A stretch of DNA of 64,000 nucleotides, taken from positions 558,001-622,000 of the forward strand of contig OZ223259.1 of NCBI GenBank assembly GCA_965140555.1. Direction: 5' to 3'. The stretch is from UBA1351 sp965140555. Lineage in GTDB: Bacteria > Bacillota > Clostridia > Lachnospirales > Vallitaleaceae. A program made the position numbers and the translations under genes. Below the pieces are notes generated by a model. It saw nothing but the letters and a program-made list of their open reading frames with translations, was not told the DNA's origin and did no database searches. Positions 8,436-15,933 of the stretch are shown piece after piece. The stretch's first letter is position 1. Each line of letters begins with the position of its first letter.

Positions 8436-8510
8436 TCTTTCATCCTTTCTGATATCCGATTAGGATGCCAATATAACATCTGAGTGTCCAGAAAAGTGTC
8501 ACTAAAAATC

Positions 8511-8539
8511 AAATTATCATTTAAGTTGACAAATGTCAA
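8511..8539 (-). promoter_or_regulatory. Candidate speA promoter overlapping an inverted repeat
   Basis: Minus-strand TTGACA (8534-8539), 17-base spacer, TAATTT (8511-8516). The -35 box is one arm of the inverted repeat TTGACA-AA-TGTCAA (8526-8539), which could be a repressor site. The -10 is imperfect. Confidence 0.45.
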
Positions 8540-8554
8540 GTTAAATGCGCCGGA

Positions 8555-9562
8555 TTAATCCATTTCATCCCCAATTGCTTGAATTCTATCAATAAGTTCT
8601 CCATAATCTTCCCCGTAGGAAGCATATAACGGTTGCATTGCCTCAACAAAAGGTGTGATATCATCTATACGATTAATCACAACACCATGCTCCGTTAGAA
8701 ACTGCTCCGATGCAGCTTGGTCCGCCTCCCATAAACGTCTCTGATAACTTTCTGTTTCCTTGGCAATACGACGAATCATGGCCATATCCTCCTCTGACAT
8801 GCCTTCCATTGCCTTTTTACTGGCTATAAGCATCTCAGGAATGCGCACATGCTCATCAATCGTATAATACTTGGCAATCTCATAATGATTGGATGTTTCA
8901 TAGCTCGGGTAATTGTTCTCTGCCCCATCAATCGTTCCAAGTTGCAACGCCTCATACACATCCCCATAAGGCATCATGACGCCTGTAGCGCCCAGACTCT
9001 CTACCATATTCAATAATAAAGAACTTTCCATAACCCTTATACGCATATCTTTCAAATCGTCCATTGTCTCAATCGGCTTTTTAGAATTATAAAAACTACG
9101 CGCCCCGGCCTCAAACCACGCCAATCCATAGAATCCGTCTTCTTCAACACCTTTAAGAAAGCGATCACCGATTTTCCCATCCAATACTTTCCACATATGG
9201 TCACTGTTTTTATATAAATACGGCATCTGAAGCACATTTAAATCTGTCGCAAATTCGGCCAATGTTCCAATACTTACACGAGTGAAATCAATGCCCCCAA
9301 ACTGCACCTGTTCAATAACCGAACGTTCTTCACCTAATTGATTACTGTCATAGACAACAATGTGAATACGCCCATCACTTTCCTCTTCAACGCGTCTTGC
9401 AAATTCATAATCCGCTCTTGTTGTAGGAAAATCACTGGGATGCGACTCTGCTAGCCGAAAGGTGTATTGATACTTCTCCTTCTGTGATTCCTCCTTTTGG
9501 CAAGCGACCAATAGAATCATAACACCTATGATCACTGTAGTTACAAGGTACTTTTTATTCAT
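8555..9562 (-). CDS. TRAP-type solute-binding lipoprotein (DctP family), kinase-linked
   Basis: 335 residues from the ATG at 9560-9562, six bases after AGGAGG. It has a signal peptide with lipobox LLVACQ (Cys ~21) and the DctP fold (FRLAESHPSDFPTTRA, LGATGVMMPYGDVYEALQLG, TIDGAENNYPSYETSNHYE). DctP proteins bind small carboxylates, including uronic acids, with the conserved arginine in the MRIRVMES-like strand (DMRIRVMESS here). No DctQ/DctM genes accompany it; instead the gene overlaps by 8 bases with the end of a sensor histidine kinase gene. It may therefore act as an extracytoplasmic sensor subunit for the kinase, or supply ligand to a membrane component elsewhere. Its place after the kdu/kdgK genes suggests a hexuronate-type ligand (inference). 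Confidence 0.87.
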   Translation of the reverse strand: MNKKYLVTTVIIGVMILLVACQKEESQKEKYQYTFRLAESHPSDFPTTRADYEFARRVEEESDGRIHIVVYDSNQLGEERSVIEQVQFGGIDFTRVSIGTLAEFATDLNVLQMPYLYKNSDHMWKVLDGKIGDRFLKGVEEDGFYGLAWFEAGARSFYNSKKPIETMDDLKDMRIRVMESSLLLNMVESLGATGVMMPYGDVYEALQLGTIDGAENNYPSYETSNHYEIAKYYTIDEHVRIPEMLIASKKAMEGMSEEDMAMIRRIAKETESYQRRLWEADQAASEQFLTEHGVVINRIDDITPFVEAMQPLYASYGEDYGELIDRIQAIGDEMD

Positions 9563-11051
9563 GACCATCCTCCTGATTCCATATAAACTTCATTTCCACC
9601 ATGGTTCCCATACCCTTACGACTCAATATTCTGAATGAGCTTCTATGTTGATAAGCTATAATAAAGCGTCGGTAGACATTCTCCACTCCAATACTCCCGG
9701 TTTTTTTTGACTCAAAATGCATCATGGATTCTAGCGCTTGTCTACTCATACCCACACCTGTATCTGTAATACGCATATAGGTAATTTTCTGGTTGTTGTT
9801 CTTCTTCGTAAATATCTTGATCCTTAACGTTCCACCTTCAACCTTTGGTTCAATACCATGCATAATCGCATTTTCTACAAGAGGCTGAAAGGTGAATATA
9901 GGAATATGTAAATTCCTGCTCACTTCATCAACAATGCACTCATAATTCAAGCGCTCCTTAAACCGAAACTTCTGGAGATATATGTATTCATCAATCATTG
10001 CCAATTCTTCTGAAATCGGTATAATCGCTGAATCATTCCGTAATTTATATCGAAACATATGAGACAACGCTTGTATTAATTTCAAGGTGTCATCTGCCTC
10101 TTCAAACATTGCCGTTCTAGAAATCGTATTCAGTGTATTAAATAGGAAATGAGGATTTATTTGAGACTGTAGGGCCAAAAACTGGGCATCCTTCAATAAT
10201 TGCTCCATCCGAACCACTTCCATCTCTTCTTCATGGAGCTTTTTCTCAATAACGACCTTTTGTTCTAGATCATTGACATAAGTTTTAATATTAGCGCTCA
10301 TCGTATTAAAGGCTTCTCCCAATACGCCAACTTCGTCTTCTGTATAAATCATCACCGCATCACCGTCCAGATCACCTGATGAAATCCGTAAAGAAGCCTT
10401 TGCCAGATCTTTAATCGGATTAATCAGATAATTCGAAAATAATGCACCTATTAATAATGCAAGAGCAAACATTCCTGCAATAAGAATCATACTTACTCGG
10501 TGCATCACTTCCGCTCTACTAGCCAACCTATTATAAAGTTCATTCCCTTCCGAAAGACTAATATACAAAAGTTCTTCAATGTAATTCTCCGTATAATCTT
10601 CAATGGATTCACCTTTATAAAAAGCGTTATAATAGGTCGTGACCTGATTATCCCGTTGTTCTATAGCCTTATTCCAATGGGCCATATAAACCTCCGTGGA
10701 ATTCTTAATCGCCCGCAACTCAAAGTACGTATCACGAGAAGAAAACCGATCAAAAAGTTGCTCTATTTGACTATTTATTTGTTCTTGAAGGTGGAAAAAC
10801 TCTTTTTTTTGTTCTACATTTAAAGAACGCAAATAGCTGGTGACGGCATCATGACTATTCCGTGATGCCACCATCAGCTGATTAATTTCATAATAGTTGG
10901 TCATTGTTTCATTGAATTGTTCCATAATCACATAGTTATTATTGTTCAAGTAAACATTGAATAAGCTGACCATTGCCAACAGTATAAAAAAACAAGAGAT
11001 AAGTTTAACTTTAATCGATAATTGACGCCAAAATCGGTTGAATCGTTTCAT
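9555..11051 (-). CDS. LytS/YesM-type sensor histidine kinase
   Basis: 498 residues. TM1 at ~16-34, an extracytoplasmic region to ~185, TM2 at ~187-208, HAMP (NPIKDLAKASLRISSGDLDG) to ~260, a coiled linker, then the His_kinase domain with phospho-acceptor in NPHFLFNTLNTISR (His ~298) and a HATPase_c domain (ENAIMHGIEPK, RITDTGVGMS). This is the YesM class, which normally works with an AraC-type YesN response regulator; no regulator gene is adjacent. The downstream gene encodes a TRAP binding protein overlapping it by 8 bases, so the pair probably senses an extracellular ligand. It lies 48 bases after kdgK on the same strand and may be co-transcribed with the hexuronate genes. Confidence 0.9.
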   Translation of the reverse strand: MKRFNRFWRQLSIKVKLISCFFILLAMVSLFNVYLNNNNYVIMEQFNETMTNYYEINQLMVASRNSHDAVTSYLRSLNVEQKKEFFHLQEQINSQIEQLFDRFSSRDTYFELRAIKNSTEVYMAHWNKAIEQRDNQVTTYYNAFYKGESIEDYTENYIEELLYISLSEGNELYNRLASRAEVMHRVSMILIAGMFALALLIGALFSNYLINPIKDLAKASLRISSGDLDGDAVMIYTEDEVGVLGEAFNTMSANIKTYVNDLEQKVVIEKKLHEEEMEVVRMEQLLKDAQFLALQSQINPHFLFNTLNTISRTAMFEEADDTLKLIQALSHMFRYKLRNDSAIIPISEELAMIDEYIYLQKFRFKERLNYECIVDEVSRNLHIPIFTFQPLVENAIMHGIEPKVEGGTLRIKIFTKKNNNQKITYMRITDTGVGMSRQALESMMHFESKKTGSIGVENVYRRFIIAYQHRSSFRILSRKGMGTMVEMKFIWNQEDGHE

Positions 11052-11099
11052 ACATGCATCCTTCCCGTATGTTATGGCTTCATTATACCGTCCACTTAC

Positions 11100-12059
11100 T
11101 TATCGGTCAATGTGTTCAATCTTGTTCGTAAAGGAAAGCAGCTGTTCATATGTGGGGAACCCTTCGCTGTCGCCTCTAACCAAGGTCGCCATAGCTCCGA
11201 CACCATTGGCAAAATCTCCACATTCTGCGATGGAAAACCCTTTAAGATAACTGCTCAAATATCCTGCTGCAAAACCGTCCCCGGCTCCGACGCTATCTTC
11301 AATATGATCGACAACATAGCCTTCCACATAACTTGAACCTGTCTTGTCAGAAACAATACAGCCCTTCTTACCTAATTTAAGGGCAATCTGAGAAATCCCC
11401 ATTCCATGGAAGGCAGCTAGAATTTCACTCGTATCTGTTGTCCCTAAAAGAATTTCACATTCGTCAATACCCGGAAAAAGAATATCCGACTTCTTGCACA
11501 ATTCAAGAAGTGTTTCCTTTGCCTCCTCTTGACTCCACAACTTCAAACGAATATTCGGGTCAAAAGAAACAAGAACGCCTGCCTCTTTTGCCGCATCTAC
11601 AGCTGCAAAAACCGCCTCTTTAGCAGAAGGTGAAATAGCCGGTGTTATCCCTGTTATATGTAGAATCTTAGTATTTTTTATATACTCTAAGTCTAATTCT
11701 TCAGGTCGCAAATAACTTGCTGCAGAGTACTTACGATAGTAATAGACATTCGGATTAACATGTTCAAATAGCTCTTTAAAAATCAATCCGGTATTATGAT
11801 TTTGGCTGTGAATACAACGGGATACATCAATTCCTTCTCCGCGAATCATAAACTGTATGTAACGTCCGAACTCATCATCCCCCACTTTAGAAAACCAACC
11901 CACGTCATGTCCTAATCGCGCCAAGGCAATCGCCACATTAGACTCAGCTCCTGCAATCGACTTACTGAACTGATGAATATGTCGAAGAGGCCCTTTTTCA
12001 TTAGGACTAAATAAAACCATTGATTCCCCAAATGTAATAACATCCAATTGCTTACCCAT
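11100..12059 (-). CDS. kdgK: 2-keto-3-deoxygluconate kinase (PfkB family)
   Basis: 319 residues from the ATG at 12057-12059, which follows GGAGG at normal spacing; an earlier in-frame start lacks a ribosome site. PfkB/ribokinase fold: N-terminal DVITFGESMVLF, substrate stretch AGAESNVAIALARLG, and the C-terminal ATP/catalytic signature DSVGAGDGFAAGYLSSYL with the catalytic Asp. It phosphorylates 2-keto-3-deoxygluconate at C6, feeding KDPG aldolase. The aldolase gene (kdgA) is not in the window. Neighbours kduI and kduD make 2-keto-3-deoxygluconate from 5-keto-4-deoxyuronate, so the assignment is supported by context. Another PfkB sugar specificity is possible but less likely. Confidence 0.85.
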   Translation of the reverse strand: MGKQLDVITFGESMVLFSPNEKGPLRHIHQFSKSIAGAESNVAIALARLGHDVGWFSKVGDDEFGRYIQFMIRGEGIDVSRCIHSQNHNTGLIFKELFEHVNPNVYYYRKYSAASYLRPEELDLEYIKNTKILHITGITPAISPSAKEAVFAAVDAAKEAGVLVSFDPNIRLKLWSQEEAKETLLELCKKSDILFPGIDECEILLGTTDTSEILAAFHGMGISQIALKLGKKGCIVSDKTGSSYVEGYVVDHIEDSVGAGDGFAAGYLSSYLKGFSIAECGDFANGVGAMATLVRGDSEGFPTYEQLLSFTNKIEHIDR

Positions 12060-12144
12060 AATATTACCTCCAAAATGTATACGTTGTCTGTTGTCTGACA
12101 TCTATTCTAATTTTATTATAGGACTTCCTATATGTCAATCAAAA

Positions 12145-12999
12145 TCAAACAATGCTATTGGTTAATATTCCGATAGCCGGCATAGAGATTTCCACTACAT
12201 CTCCCTTTCTCAAAAAACGAGGTGGTTTCATACCCATGCCTACGCCATCCGGTGTTCCTGTGGCTATGACATCGCCACAATGCAAGGTCATCCCCTGTGA
12301 CAACGTCGCTATTTGCTCGTAAACTGTATGGATCATATCCGCTGTATTTCCGTCTTGACGCAACTCTCCGTTAACCCTTAACTGAATCGAATGACCTTGA
12401 GGGTCACCAAAGCTTTCAGCATCCACAATATACGGTCCGATGGGACAACATGTATCCAGACTTTTACCTCTAAACCACTGTTGATGTCGTTTCTGAATGT
12501 CCCGTGCTGTTACATCATTTAATAGCGTATATCCAAAAATATACTCTTTGGCCTCTTCTGCTGTAACATGTGTACACGTTCTCCCTATGACAACGGCTAA
12601 CTCTGCTTCATAATCCAATTGCTTCGTCCATTCATTATGACATTTTATGTGACCTTTATGTGCATTTAATGCCGATAACGCTTTTGTAAAGAATATAGGA
12701 TCTTCCTTCACCCGTTGAATATCGTCATCACTACCGTCAAACTCTCTGATGTGCTTGGCATAGTTCTTCCCGATGCACATGATATTTTTCGTCGGTATAA
12801 CGGGTGGCAATACTGTCACTGCCGACATATCAAACCGTTGATCACACGATGCCTCTAGATTTGGATGTTCCTTTATCAATTGTACGATTTGATTAAAAGA
12901 ATAAATCTTCCTTAAGCGTTCACCTGTTAGAATCGTACTATCGTCCTGTACAAATCCAAATCCCCGAAATTTGTCCTTTTCAAATTGTATTAATCGCAT
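12145..12999 (-). CDS. Fumarylacetoacetate hydrolase family protein
   Basis: 284 residues with an N-terminal strand-rich cap (res 1-70) and an FAH catalytic domain (res ~75-284). Visible landmarks are NIMCIGKNYAKHIREF, LDYEAELAVVIGR (metal ligands Glu-x-Glu type), GYTLLNDVTARDIQ and the C-terminal TGTPDGVGMGMKPPRFL. Family members hydrolyse or isomerise acylpyruvates and 2-oxo acids or decarboxylate oxaloacetate; the exact substrate cannot be assigned. The gene lies 8 bases after kduD and 85 bases before kdgK, so it belongs to the hexuronate operon, where a 2-keto-3-deoxy sugar acid is a plausible substrate (inference). The start has AGGAG at seven bases. Confidence 0.85.
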   Translation of the reverse strand: MRLIQFEKDKFRGFGFVQDDSTILTGERLRKIYSFNQIVQLIKEHPNLEASCDQRFDMSAVTVLPPVIPTKNIMCIGKNYAKHIREFDGSDDDIQRVKEDPIFFTKALSALNAHKGHIKCHNEWTKQLDYEAELAVVIGRTCTHVTAEEAKEYIFGYTLLNDVTARDIQKRHQQWFRGKSLDTCCPIGPYIVDAESFGDPQGHSIQLRVNGELRQDGNTADMIHTVYEQIATLSQGMTLHCGDVIATGTPDGVGMGMKPPRFLRKGDVVEISMPAIGILTNSIV

Positions 13000-13007
13000 A
13001 TCGTCTC

Positions 13008-13769
13008 CTATCTAGCTAACCAGCCTCCGTCAATCGCTAATGTAAACCCATTCATATAATTGGATGAATCCGATGCCAAAAAGACAATAGGGCCTTTTAA
13101 ATCGTCCCCTGTTCCCCATCGTCCTTGGGGAATGCGTTCTAGAATAGCATCTGAACGGTCTTCATCTTGACGCAACTCTTTGGTATTCTCTGTTGCCATA
13201 TAGCCAGGTGCTAATCCATTAACCTGAATGTCATACTTAGCCCATTCGTTAGCAAGCAGTCGGGTTATCCCACTAATGGCACTCTTTGATGCTGTATAAG
13301 AGGCTGTTCTTACACCACCTTGAAAAGATAGCATGGAAGCAATATTGATAATTTTCCCCCCATGACCTTGTTCCTTAAAAATTTTTGCCACTTGTTGACT
13401 CAGAAAAAAAACGACTTTCAGGTTAATATTCATCACATCATCCCAGTCTTTTTCTGTAAAGTCCAACGCTTCTTCACGACGTATAATTCCTGCATTATTC
13501 ACCAAAATATCAATACGTCCAAATGCTGACATAGCGGCATCGATAACTTCCGGTATAGCATCCATCGACGTTAAATCTGCCTTAACATTTAGATAACGAC
13601 GTCCCAACTGTTCTACCTGTTCACCTGTCGAGGGATTCCCACTGTGGGAAACGCCAATGATATCTGCCCCCGCTTCTGCTAATGCTATCGCCATTGCCCG
13701 ACCTAGACCTTGACTAGCTCCTGTTACAATTGCTACTTTACCGTCTAATTTGAATTGTTCGAGTATCAT
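13008..13769 (-). CDS. kduD: 2-deoxy-D-gluconate 3-dehydrogenase / 2,5-diketo-3-deoxygluconate reductase
   Basis: 253 residues, a classical short-chain dehydrogenase. The cofactor motif is TGASQGLGRAMAIAL (res ~17-31), followed by NNAGI, the catalytic Ser in NIASM, and Tyr-x3-Lys as YTASKSA (res ~155-161). It reduces 2,5-diketo-3-deoxygluconate (from KduI) to 2-keto-3-deoxygluconate with NAD(P)H. Length and the N terminus ILEQFKLDGKVAIVTGA match KduD. It follows kduI by 105 bases containing a hairpin, and precedes the FAH-family gene by 8 bases. The specificity rests partly on the linkage to kduI and kdgK. Confidence 0.9.
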   Translation of the reverse strand: MILEQFKLDGKVAIVTGASQGLGRAMAIALAEAGADIIGVSHSGNPSTGEQVEQLGRRYLNVKADLTSMDAIPEVIDAAMSAFGRIDILVNNAGIIRREEALDFTEKDWDDVMNINLKVVFFLSQQVAKIFKEQGHGGKIINIASMLSFQGGVRTASYTASKSAISGITRLLANEWAKYDIQVNGLAPGYMATENTKELRQDEDRSDAILERIPQGRWGTGDDLKGPIVFLASDSSNYMNGFTLAIDGGWLAR

Positions 13770-13835
13770 TGTTGCACTTCCTTTCCAAATAGAATGAATC
13801 CTACTTTATAGAACAAAAAAACATTCCTATAATAG

Positions 13836-13868
13836 AACAAAGGATGGCGCAAAGCGTCACCCTTTGTT
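13836..13868 (-). other. Intercistronic hairpin between kduI and kduD
   Basis: AACAAAGG pairs with CCTTTGTT, continuing as TG/CA and CGC/GCG around an AAA loop with two single mismatches. It lies six bases after the kduI stop. No T-run follows directly on the minus strand, so it is more likely an mRNA stability or processing element than a full terminator. Confidence 0.6.
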
Positions 13869-13874
13869 AAGATT

Positions 13875-14717
13875 TTATCGAATTTTTGTCATGTCCACAT
13901 GATCCATATCATCAAATGTTTGATTTTCTCCAACCATACCCCAGATGAATGTATAGGCTGATGTACCACAACCGGAATGAATAGACCAACTTGGAGAAAT
14001 AATAGCCTCTTCATTACGCATAACAACATGACGTGTTTCTGTTGGTTCGCCCATGAAATGGAACACAACACCATCTTCCGGAAGATCAAAGTAAAAGTAC
14101 ACTTCCATACGACGCTCATGTGTATGACAAGGCATTGTATTCCATACATTACCCGCTTCCATTTTTGTAAGACCCATTGATAATTGGCATGTCGGTAACA
14201 CATCCGGATGTATAAATTGATAAATCGTACGTTTATTTGATGTTTCACCATCACCTTTTGGCACTTTGTTCGCTTTTGTGATATCAATATGCTTGTTTGG
14301 ATAGGTTGTGTGTGCCGGAGCACTTAATGTGTAAAAATGTGCCGGATTTTTGGCATCATCACTGGCAAACACCACTTCTTTTGCACCTTTACCGACATAT
14401 AAACCATCTTGACTATTCATATTATAAACGACACCATCTACGGTAATTGTACCTTTTCCACCAACATTAATTACACCAAGTTCACGTCTTTCTAAGAAAA
14501 AGTTTGTTCCTAAAGATTTCATAATATCCAATTCTTGTCCCAGCTCTTGTGTTTTTTCAGCAGGACAGAATCCCATTGTTATAATACGATCGATGTGACT
14601 ATAGACACGTTGAATTTTATCCGGCACAAATAAATCCGTAATCAAAAATTCCTCACGTAATCTGTCCGTTGTATAATGTTTTGCATCTCTTGAATTTGAA
14701 GGTTCTCTTACTATCAT
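13875..14717 (-). CDS. kduI: 5-keto-4-deoxyuronate isomerase
   Basis: 280 residues from the ATG at 14715-14717, which has GGAG seven bases upstream; two further upstream starts are badly spaced or lack a site. Typical KduI sequence: DAKHYTTDRLREEFLI, the metal-binding cupin stretch MPCHTHERRMEVYFYF with two His and one Glu, and the C-terminal SWSIHSGCGTSAYTFIWG. It isomerises 4-deoxy-L-threo-5-hexosulose uronate from unsaturated uronides to 2,5-diketo-3-deoxygluconate, the step before KduD. The length agrees with the family (about 276-280). A strong promoter and a palindromic operator stand immediately upstream, inside and after the end of the IclR gene. Confidence 0.95.
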   Translation of the reverse strand: MIVREPSNSRDAKHYTTDRLREEFLITDLFVPDKIQRVYSHIDRIITMGFCPAEKTQELGQELDIMKSLGTNFFLERRELGVINVGGKGTITVDGVVYNMNSQDGLYVGKGAKEVVFASDDAKNPAHFYTLSAPAHTTYPNKHIDITKANKVPKGDGETSNKRTIYQFIHPDVLPTCQLSMGLTKMEAGNVWNTMPCHTHERRMEVYFYFDLPEDGVVFHFMGEPTETRHVVMRNEEAIISPSWSIHSGCGTSAYTFIWGMVGENQTFDDMDHVDMTKIR

Positions 14718-14733
14718 GTTCATTCTCCTTTTT

Positions 14734-14750
14734 GTTTCACTATTTGAAAC
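14734..14750. promoter_or_regulatory. Probable IclR/KdgR operator upstream of kduI
   Basis: Perfect inverted repeat GTTTCACTATTTGAAAC (6-bp arms, 5-bp spacer), roughly 16-32 bases downstream of the predicted kduI start point and just upstream of its ribosome site. Position suits repression by the adjacent IclR-family protein. Confidence 0.6.
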
Positions 14751-14772
14751 CTCATTTCCTTTTTCCGACACT

Positions 14773-14801
14773 ATTATATCATTTCAACGAAAGTCAGTCA
14801 A
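14773..14801 (-). promoter_or_regulatory. Sigma-A promoter of the kdu operon
   Basis: TTGACT (14796-14801), 17-base spacer, TATAAT (14773-14778) on the minus strand. The -35 box overlaps the stop region of the IclR gene, so the kdu genes have their own promoter. Confidence 0.8.
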
Positions 14802-15573
14802 TGAAGCCTTCATCCTTCATTTCATACCCTAAACGTGCTGAAATCGATGCACAGGCCTCTTCTAAATGCTTGCGTACTCCTTCTCCTTCAACTTTATATA
14901 CACGACGATCAAACCCTGTAATACTTACGGCAGCAACAATCGAACCTCGATAATCTCGTACAGGCATGGCAACACAGTATACATTTTCTTCATGTTCTGC
15001 ATCATCTCGCATAAATCCTTCTCGTCTACCACGTTCTATATCATCAAGTAACTTATCCATATTCAAAATTGTAGCGGGTGTAAAGGCTACCATCGGAACA
15101 TTTTTCAGTCGCTGCCGAATTGTTTCCTGATTTTCATCCATAATAAGTACTTTGCCGACAGCAGAGCAATATATGGGAATCCGCTTACCAATTTGGCAGT
15201 ACATATGATAGGACATATACTTTTCTACTTTTTCAATAAATACAGCTTCGCCTTCATCATAAATAGCTAACTGAACAGATTGATTGACGCGATTGGCTAA
15301 TTGATGCATATAAGGAAGCGCTTCAGTCTTTAATTCAATTTGGTTCAGACGTAGACTACCTAATTCAACAATTTTTAGGCCAACACGGTAGATACCACTC
15401 TGTTCATTACGTTCTATAAACCCTCTATTCAATAAGGTCATTAACAATCGATGCACTGTCGATTTGTTCAAGTTCAATCGTAGACCTATGTCTTTGGCTG
15501 TCAAGGACTCCCTTGCCAATAATTCAAGCACCGCCAATGCCCGATCTGCCGTTTGCAAAATGGAATCTTCCAT
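14794..15573 (-). CDS. IclR-family transcriptional regulator (KdgR-like)
   Basis: 259 residues from the ATG at 15571-15573, seven bases after AGGAGG. The N-terminal winged HTH is clear (QTADRALAVLELLA, LNLNKSTVHRLLMTLLNRG) and is followed by the IclR effector domain (GSLRLNQIELKTEALPYMH, PIYCSAVGKVLIM, AMPVRDYRGSIVAAVSITG). It probably senses a 2-keto-3-deoxy sugar acid and represses the adjacent kdu genes through the GTTTCA-N5-TGAAAC palindrome. It is transcribed in the same direction as, and 76 bases before, kduI and from its own promoter. Ligand and target are inferred from context. Confidence 0.87.
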   Translation of the reverse strand: MEDSILQTADRALAVLELLARESLTAKDIGLRLNLNKSTVHRLLMTLLNRGFIERNEQSGIYRVGLKIVELGSLRLNQIELKTEALPYMHQLANRVNQSVQLAIYDEGEAVFIEKVEKYMSYHMYCQIGKRIPIYCSAVGKVLIMDENQETIRQRLKNVPMVAFTPATILNMDKLLDDIERGRREGFMRDDAEHEENVYCVAMPVRDYRGSIVAAVSITGFDRRVYKVEGEGVRKHLEEACASISARLGYEMKDEGFID

Positions 15574-15623
15574 TCCCGATCCTCCTTCAATTATTACATA
15601 CTTCAAATGAATCTCTTCCTTCT

Positions 15624-15652
15624 ATAGTATATGTCTCAGCATAAGATGTCAA
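15624..15652 (-). promoter_or_regulatory. Promoter of the IclR-family regulator gene
   Basis: Minus-strand TTGACA (15647-15652), 17-base spacer, TACTAT (15624-15629), placing the start point about 44 bases before the ATG. Confidence 0.65.
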
Positions 15653-15933
15653 AGAATACAGTAAAACCTTGACAAAACTATCTCTTTCTATTACAATAAA
15701 ATCTATAAGTGTTAATTCTTTAACATTAATTGAATATAAAACACGCTTTAAGGTCACTTTCCGAAAAGTTGGTTTGCTCTTCATTGGACGTCATGGATGA
15801 TAATTGAATTATTACCCTGGATAGGTCTTTTTCTATTGCCCTTTTACCGATTCCTTTGCATAACCTACTTGTGAATAATGTACTTAAGCCGTTTTATAGG
15901 ACTATTTATTTATTAAAGGAAAGAAGGTGGATT
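15653..15933. other. Divergent intergenic region before aspA
   Basis: About 280 bases between the IclR promoter and the aspA start. I see no convincing gene and no clear consensus promoter for the plus-strand hydrogenase maturation operon; the only solid signal is the aspA ribosome site GAAGGTGG at about 15922-15930. Confidence 0.4.

Noticed and set aside
15587..15784. Minus-strand frame of 65 codons ahead of the IclR gene
   Set aside because: It overlaps the TTGACA-17-TACTAT promoter, has no ribosome site, and shows no domain.
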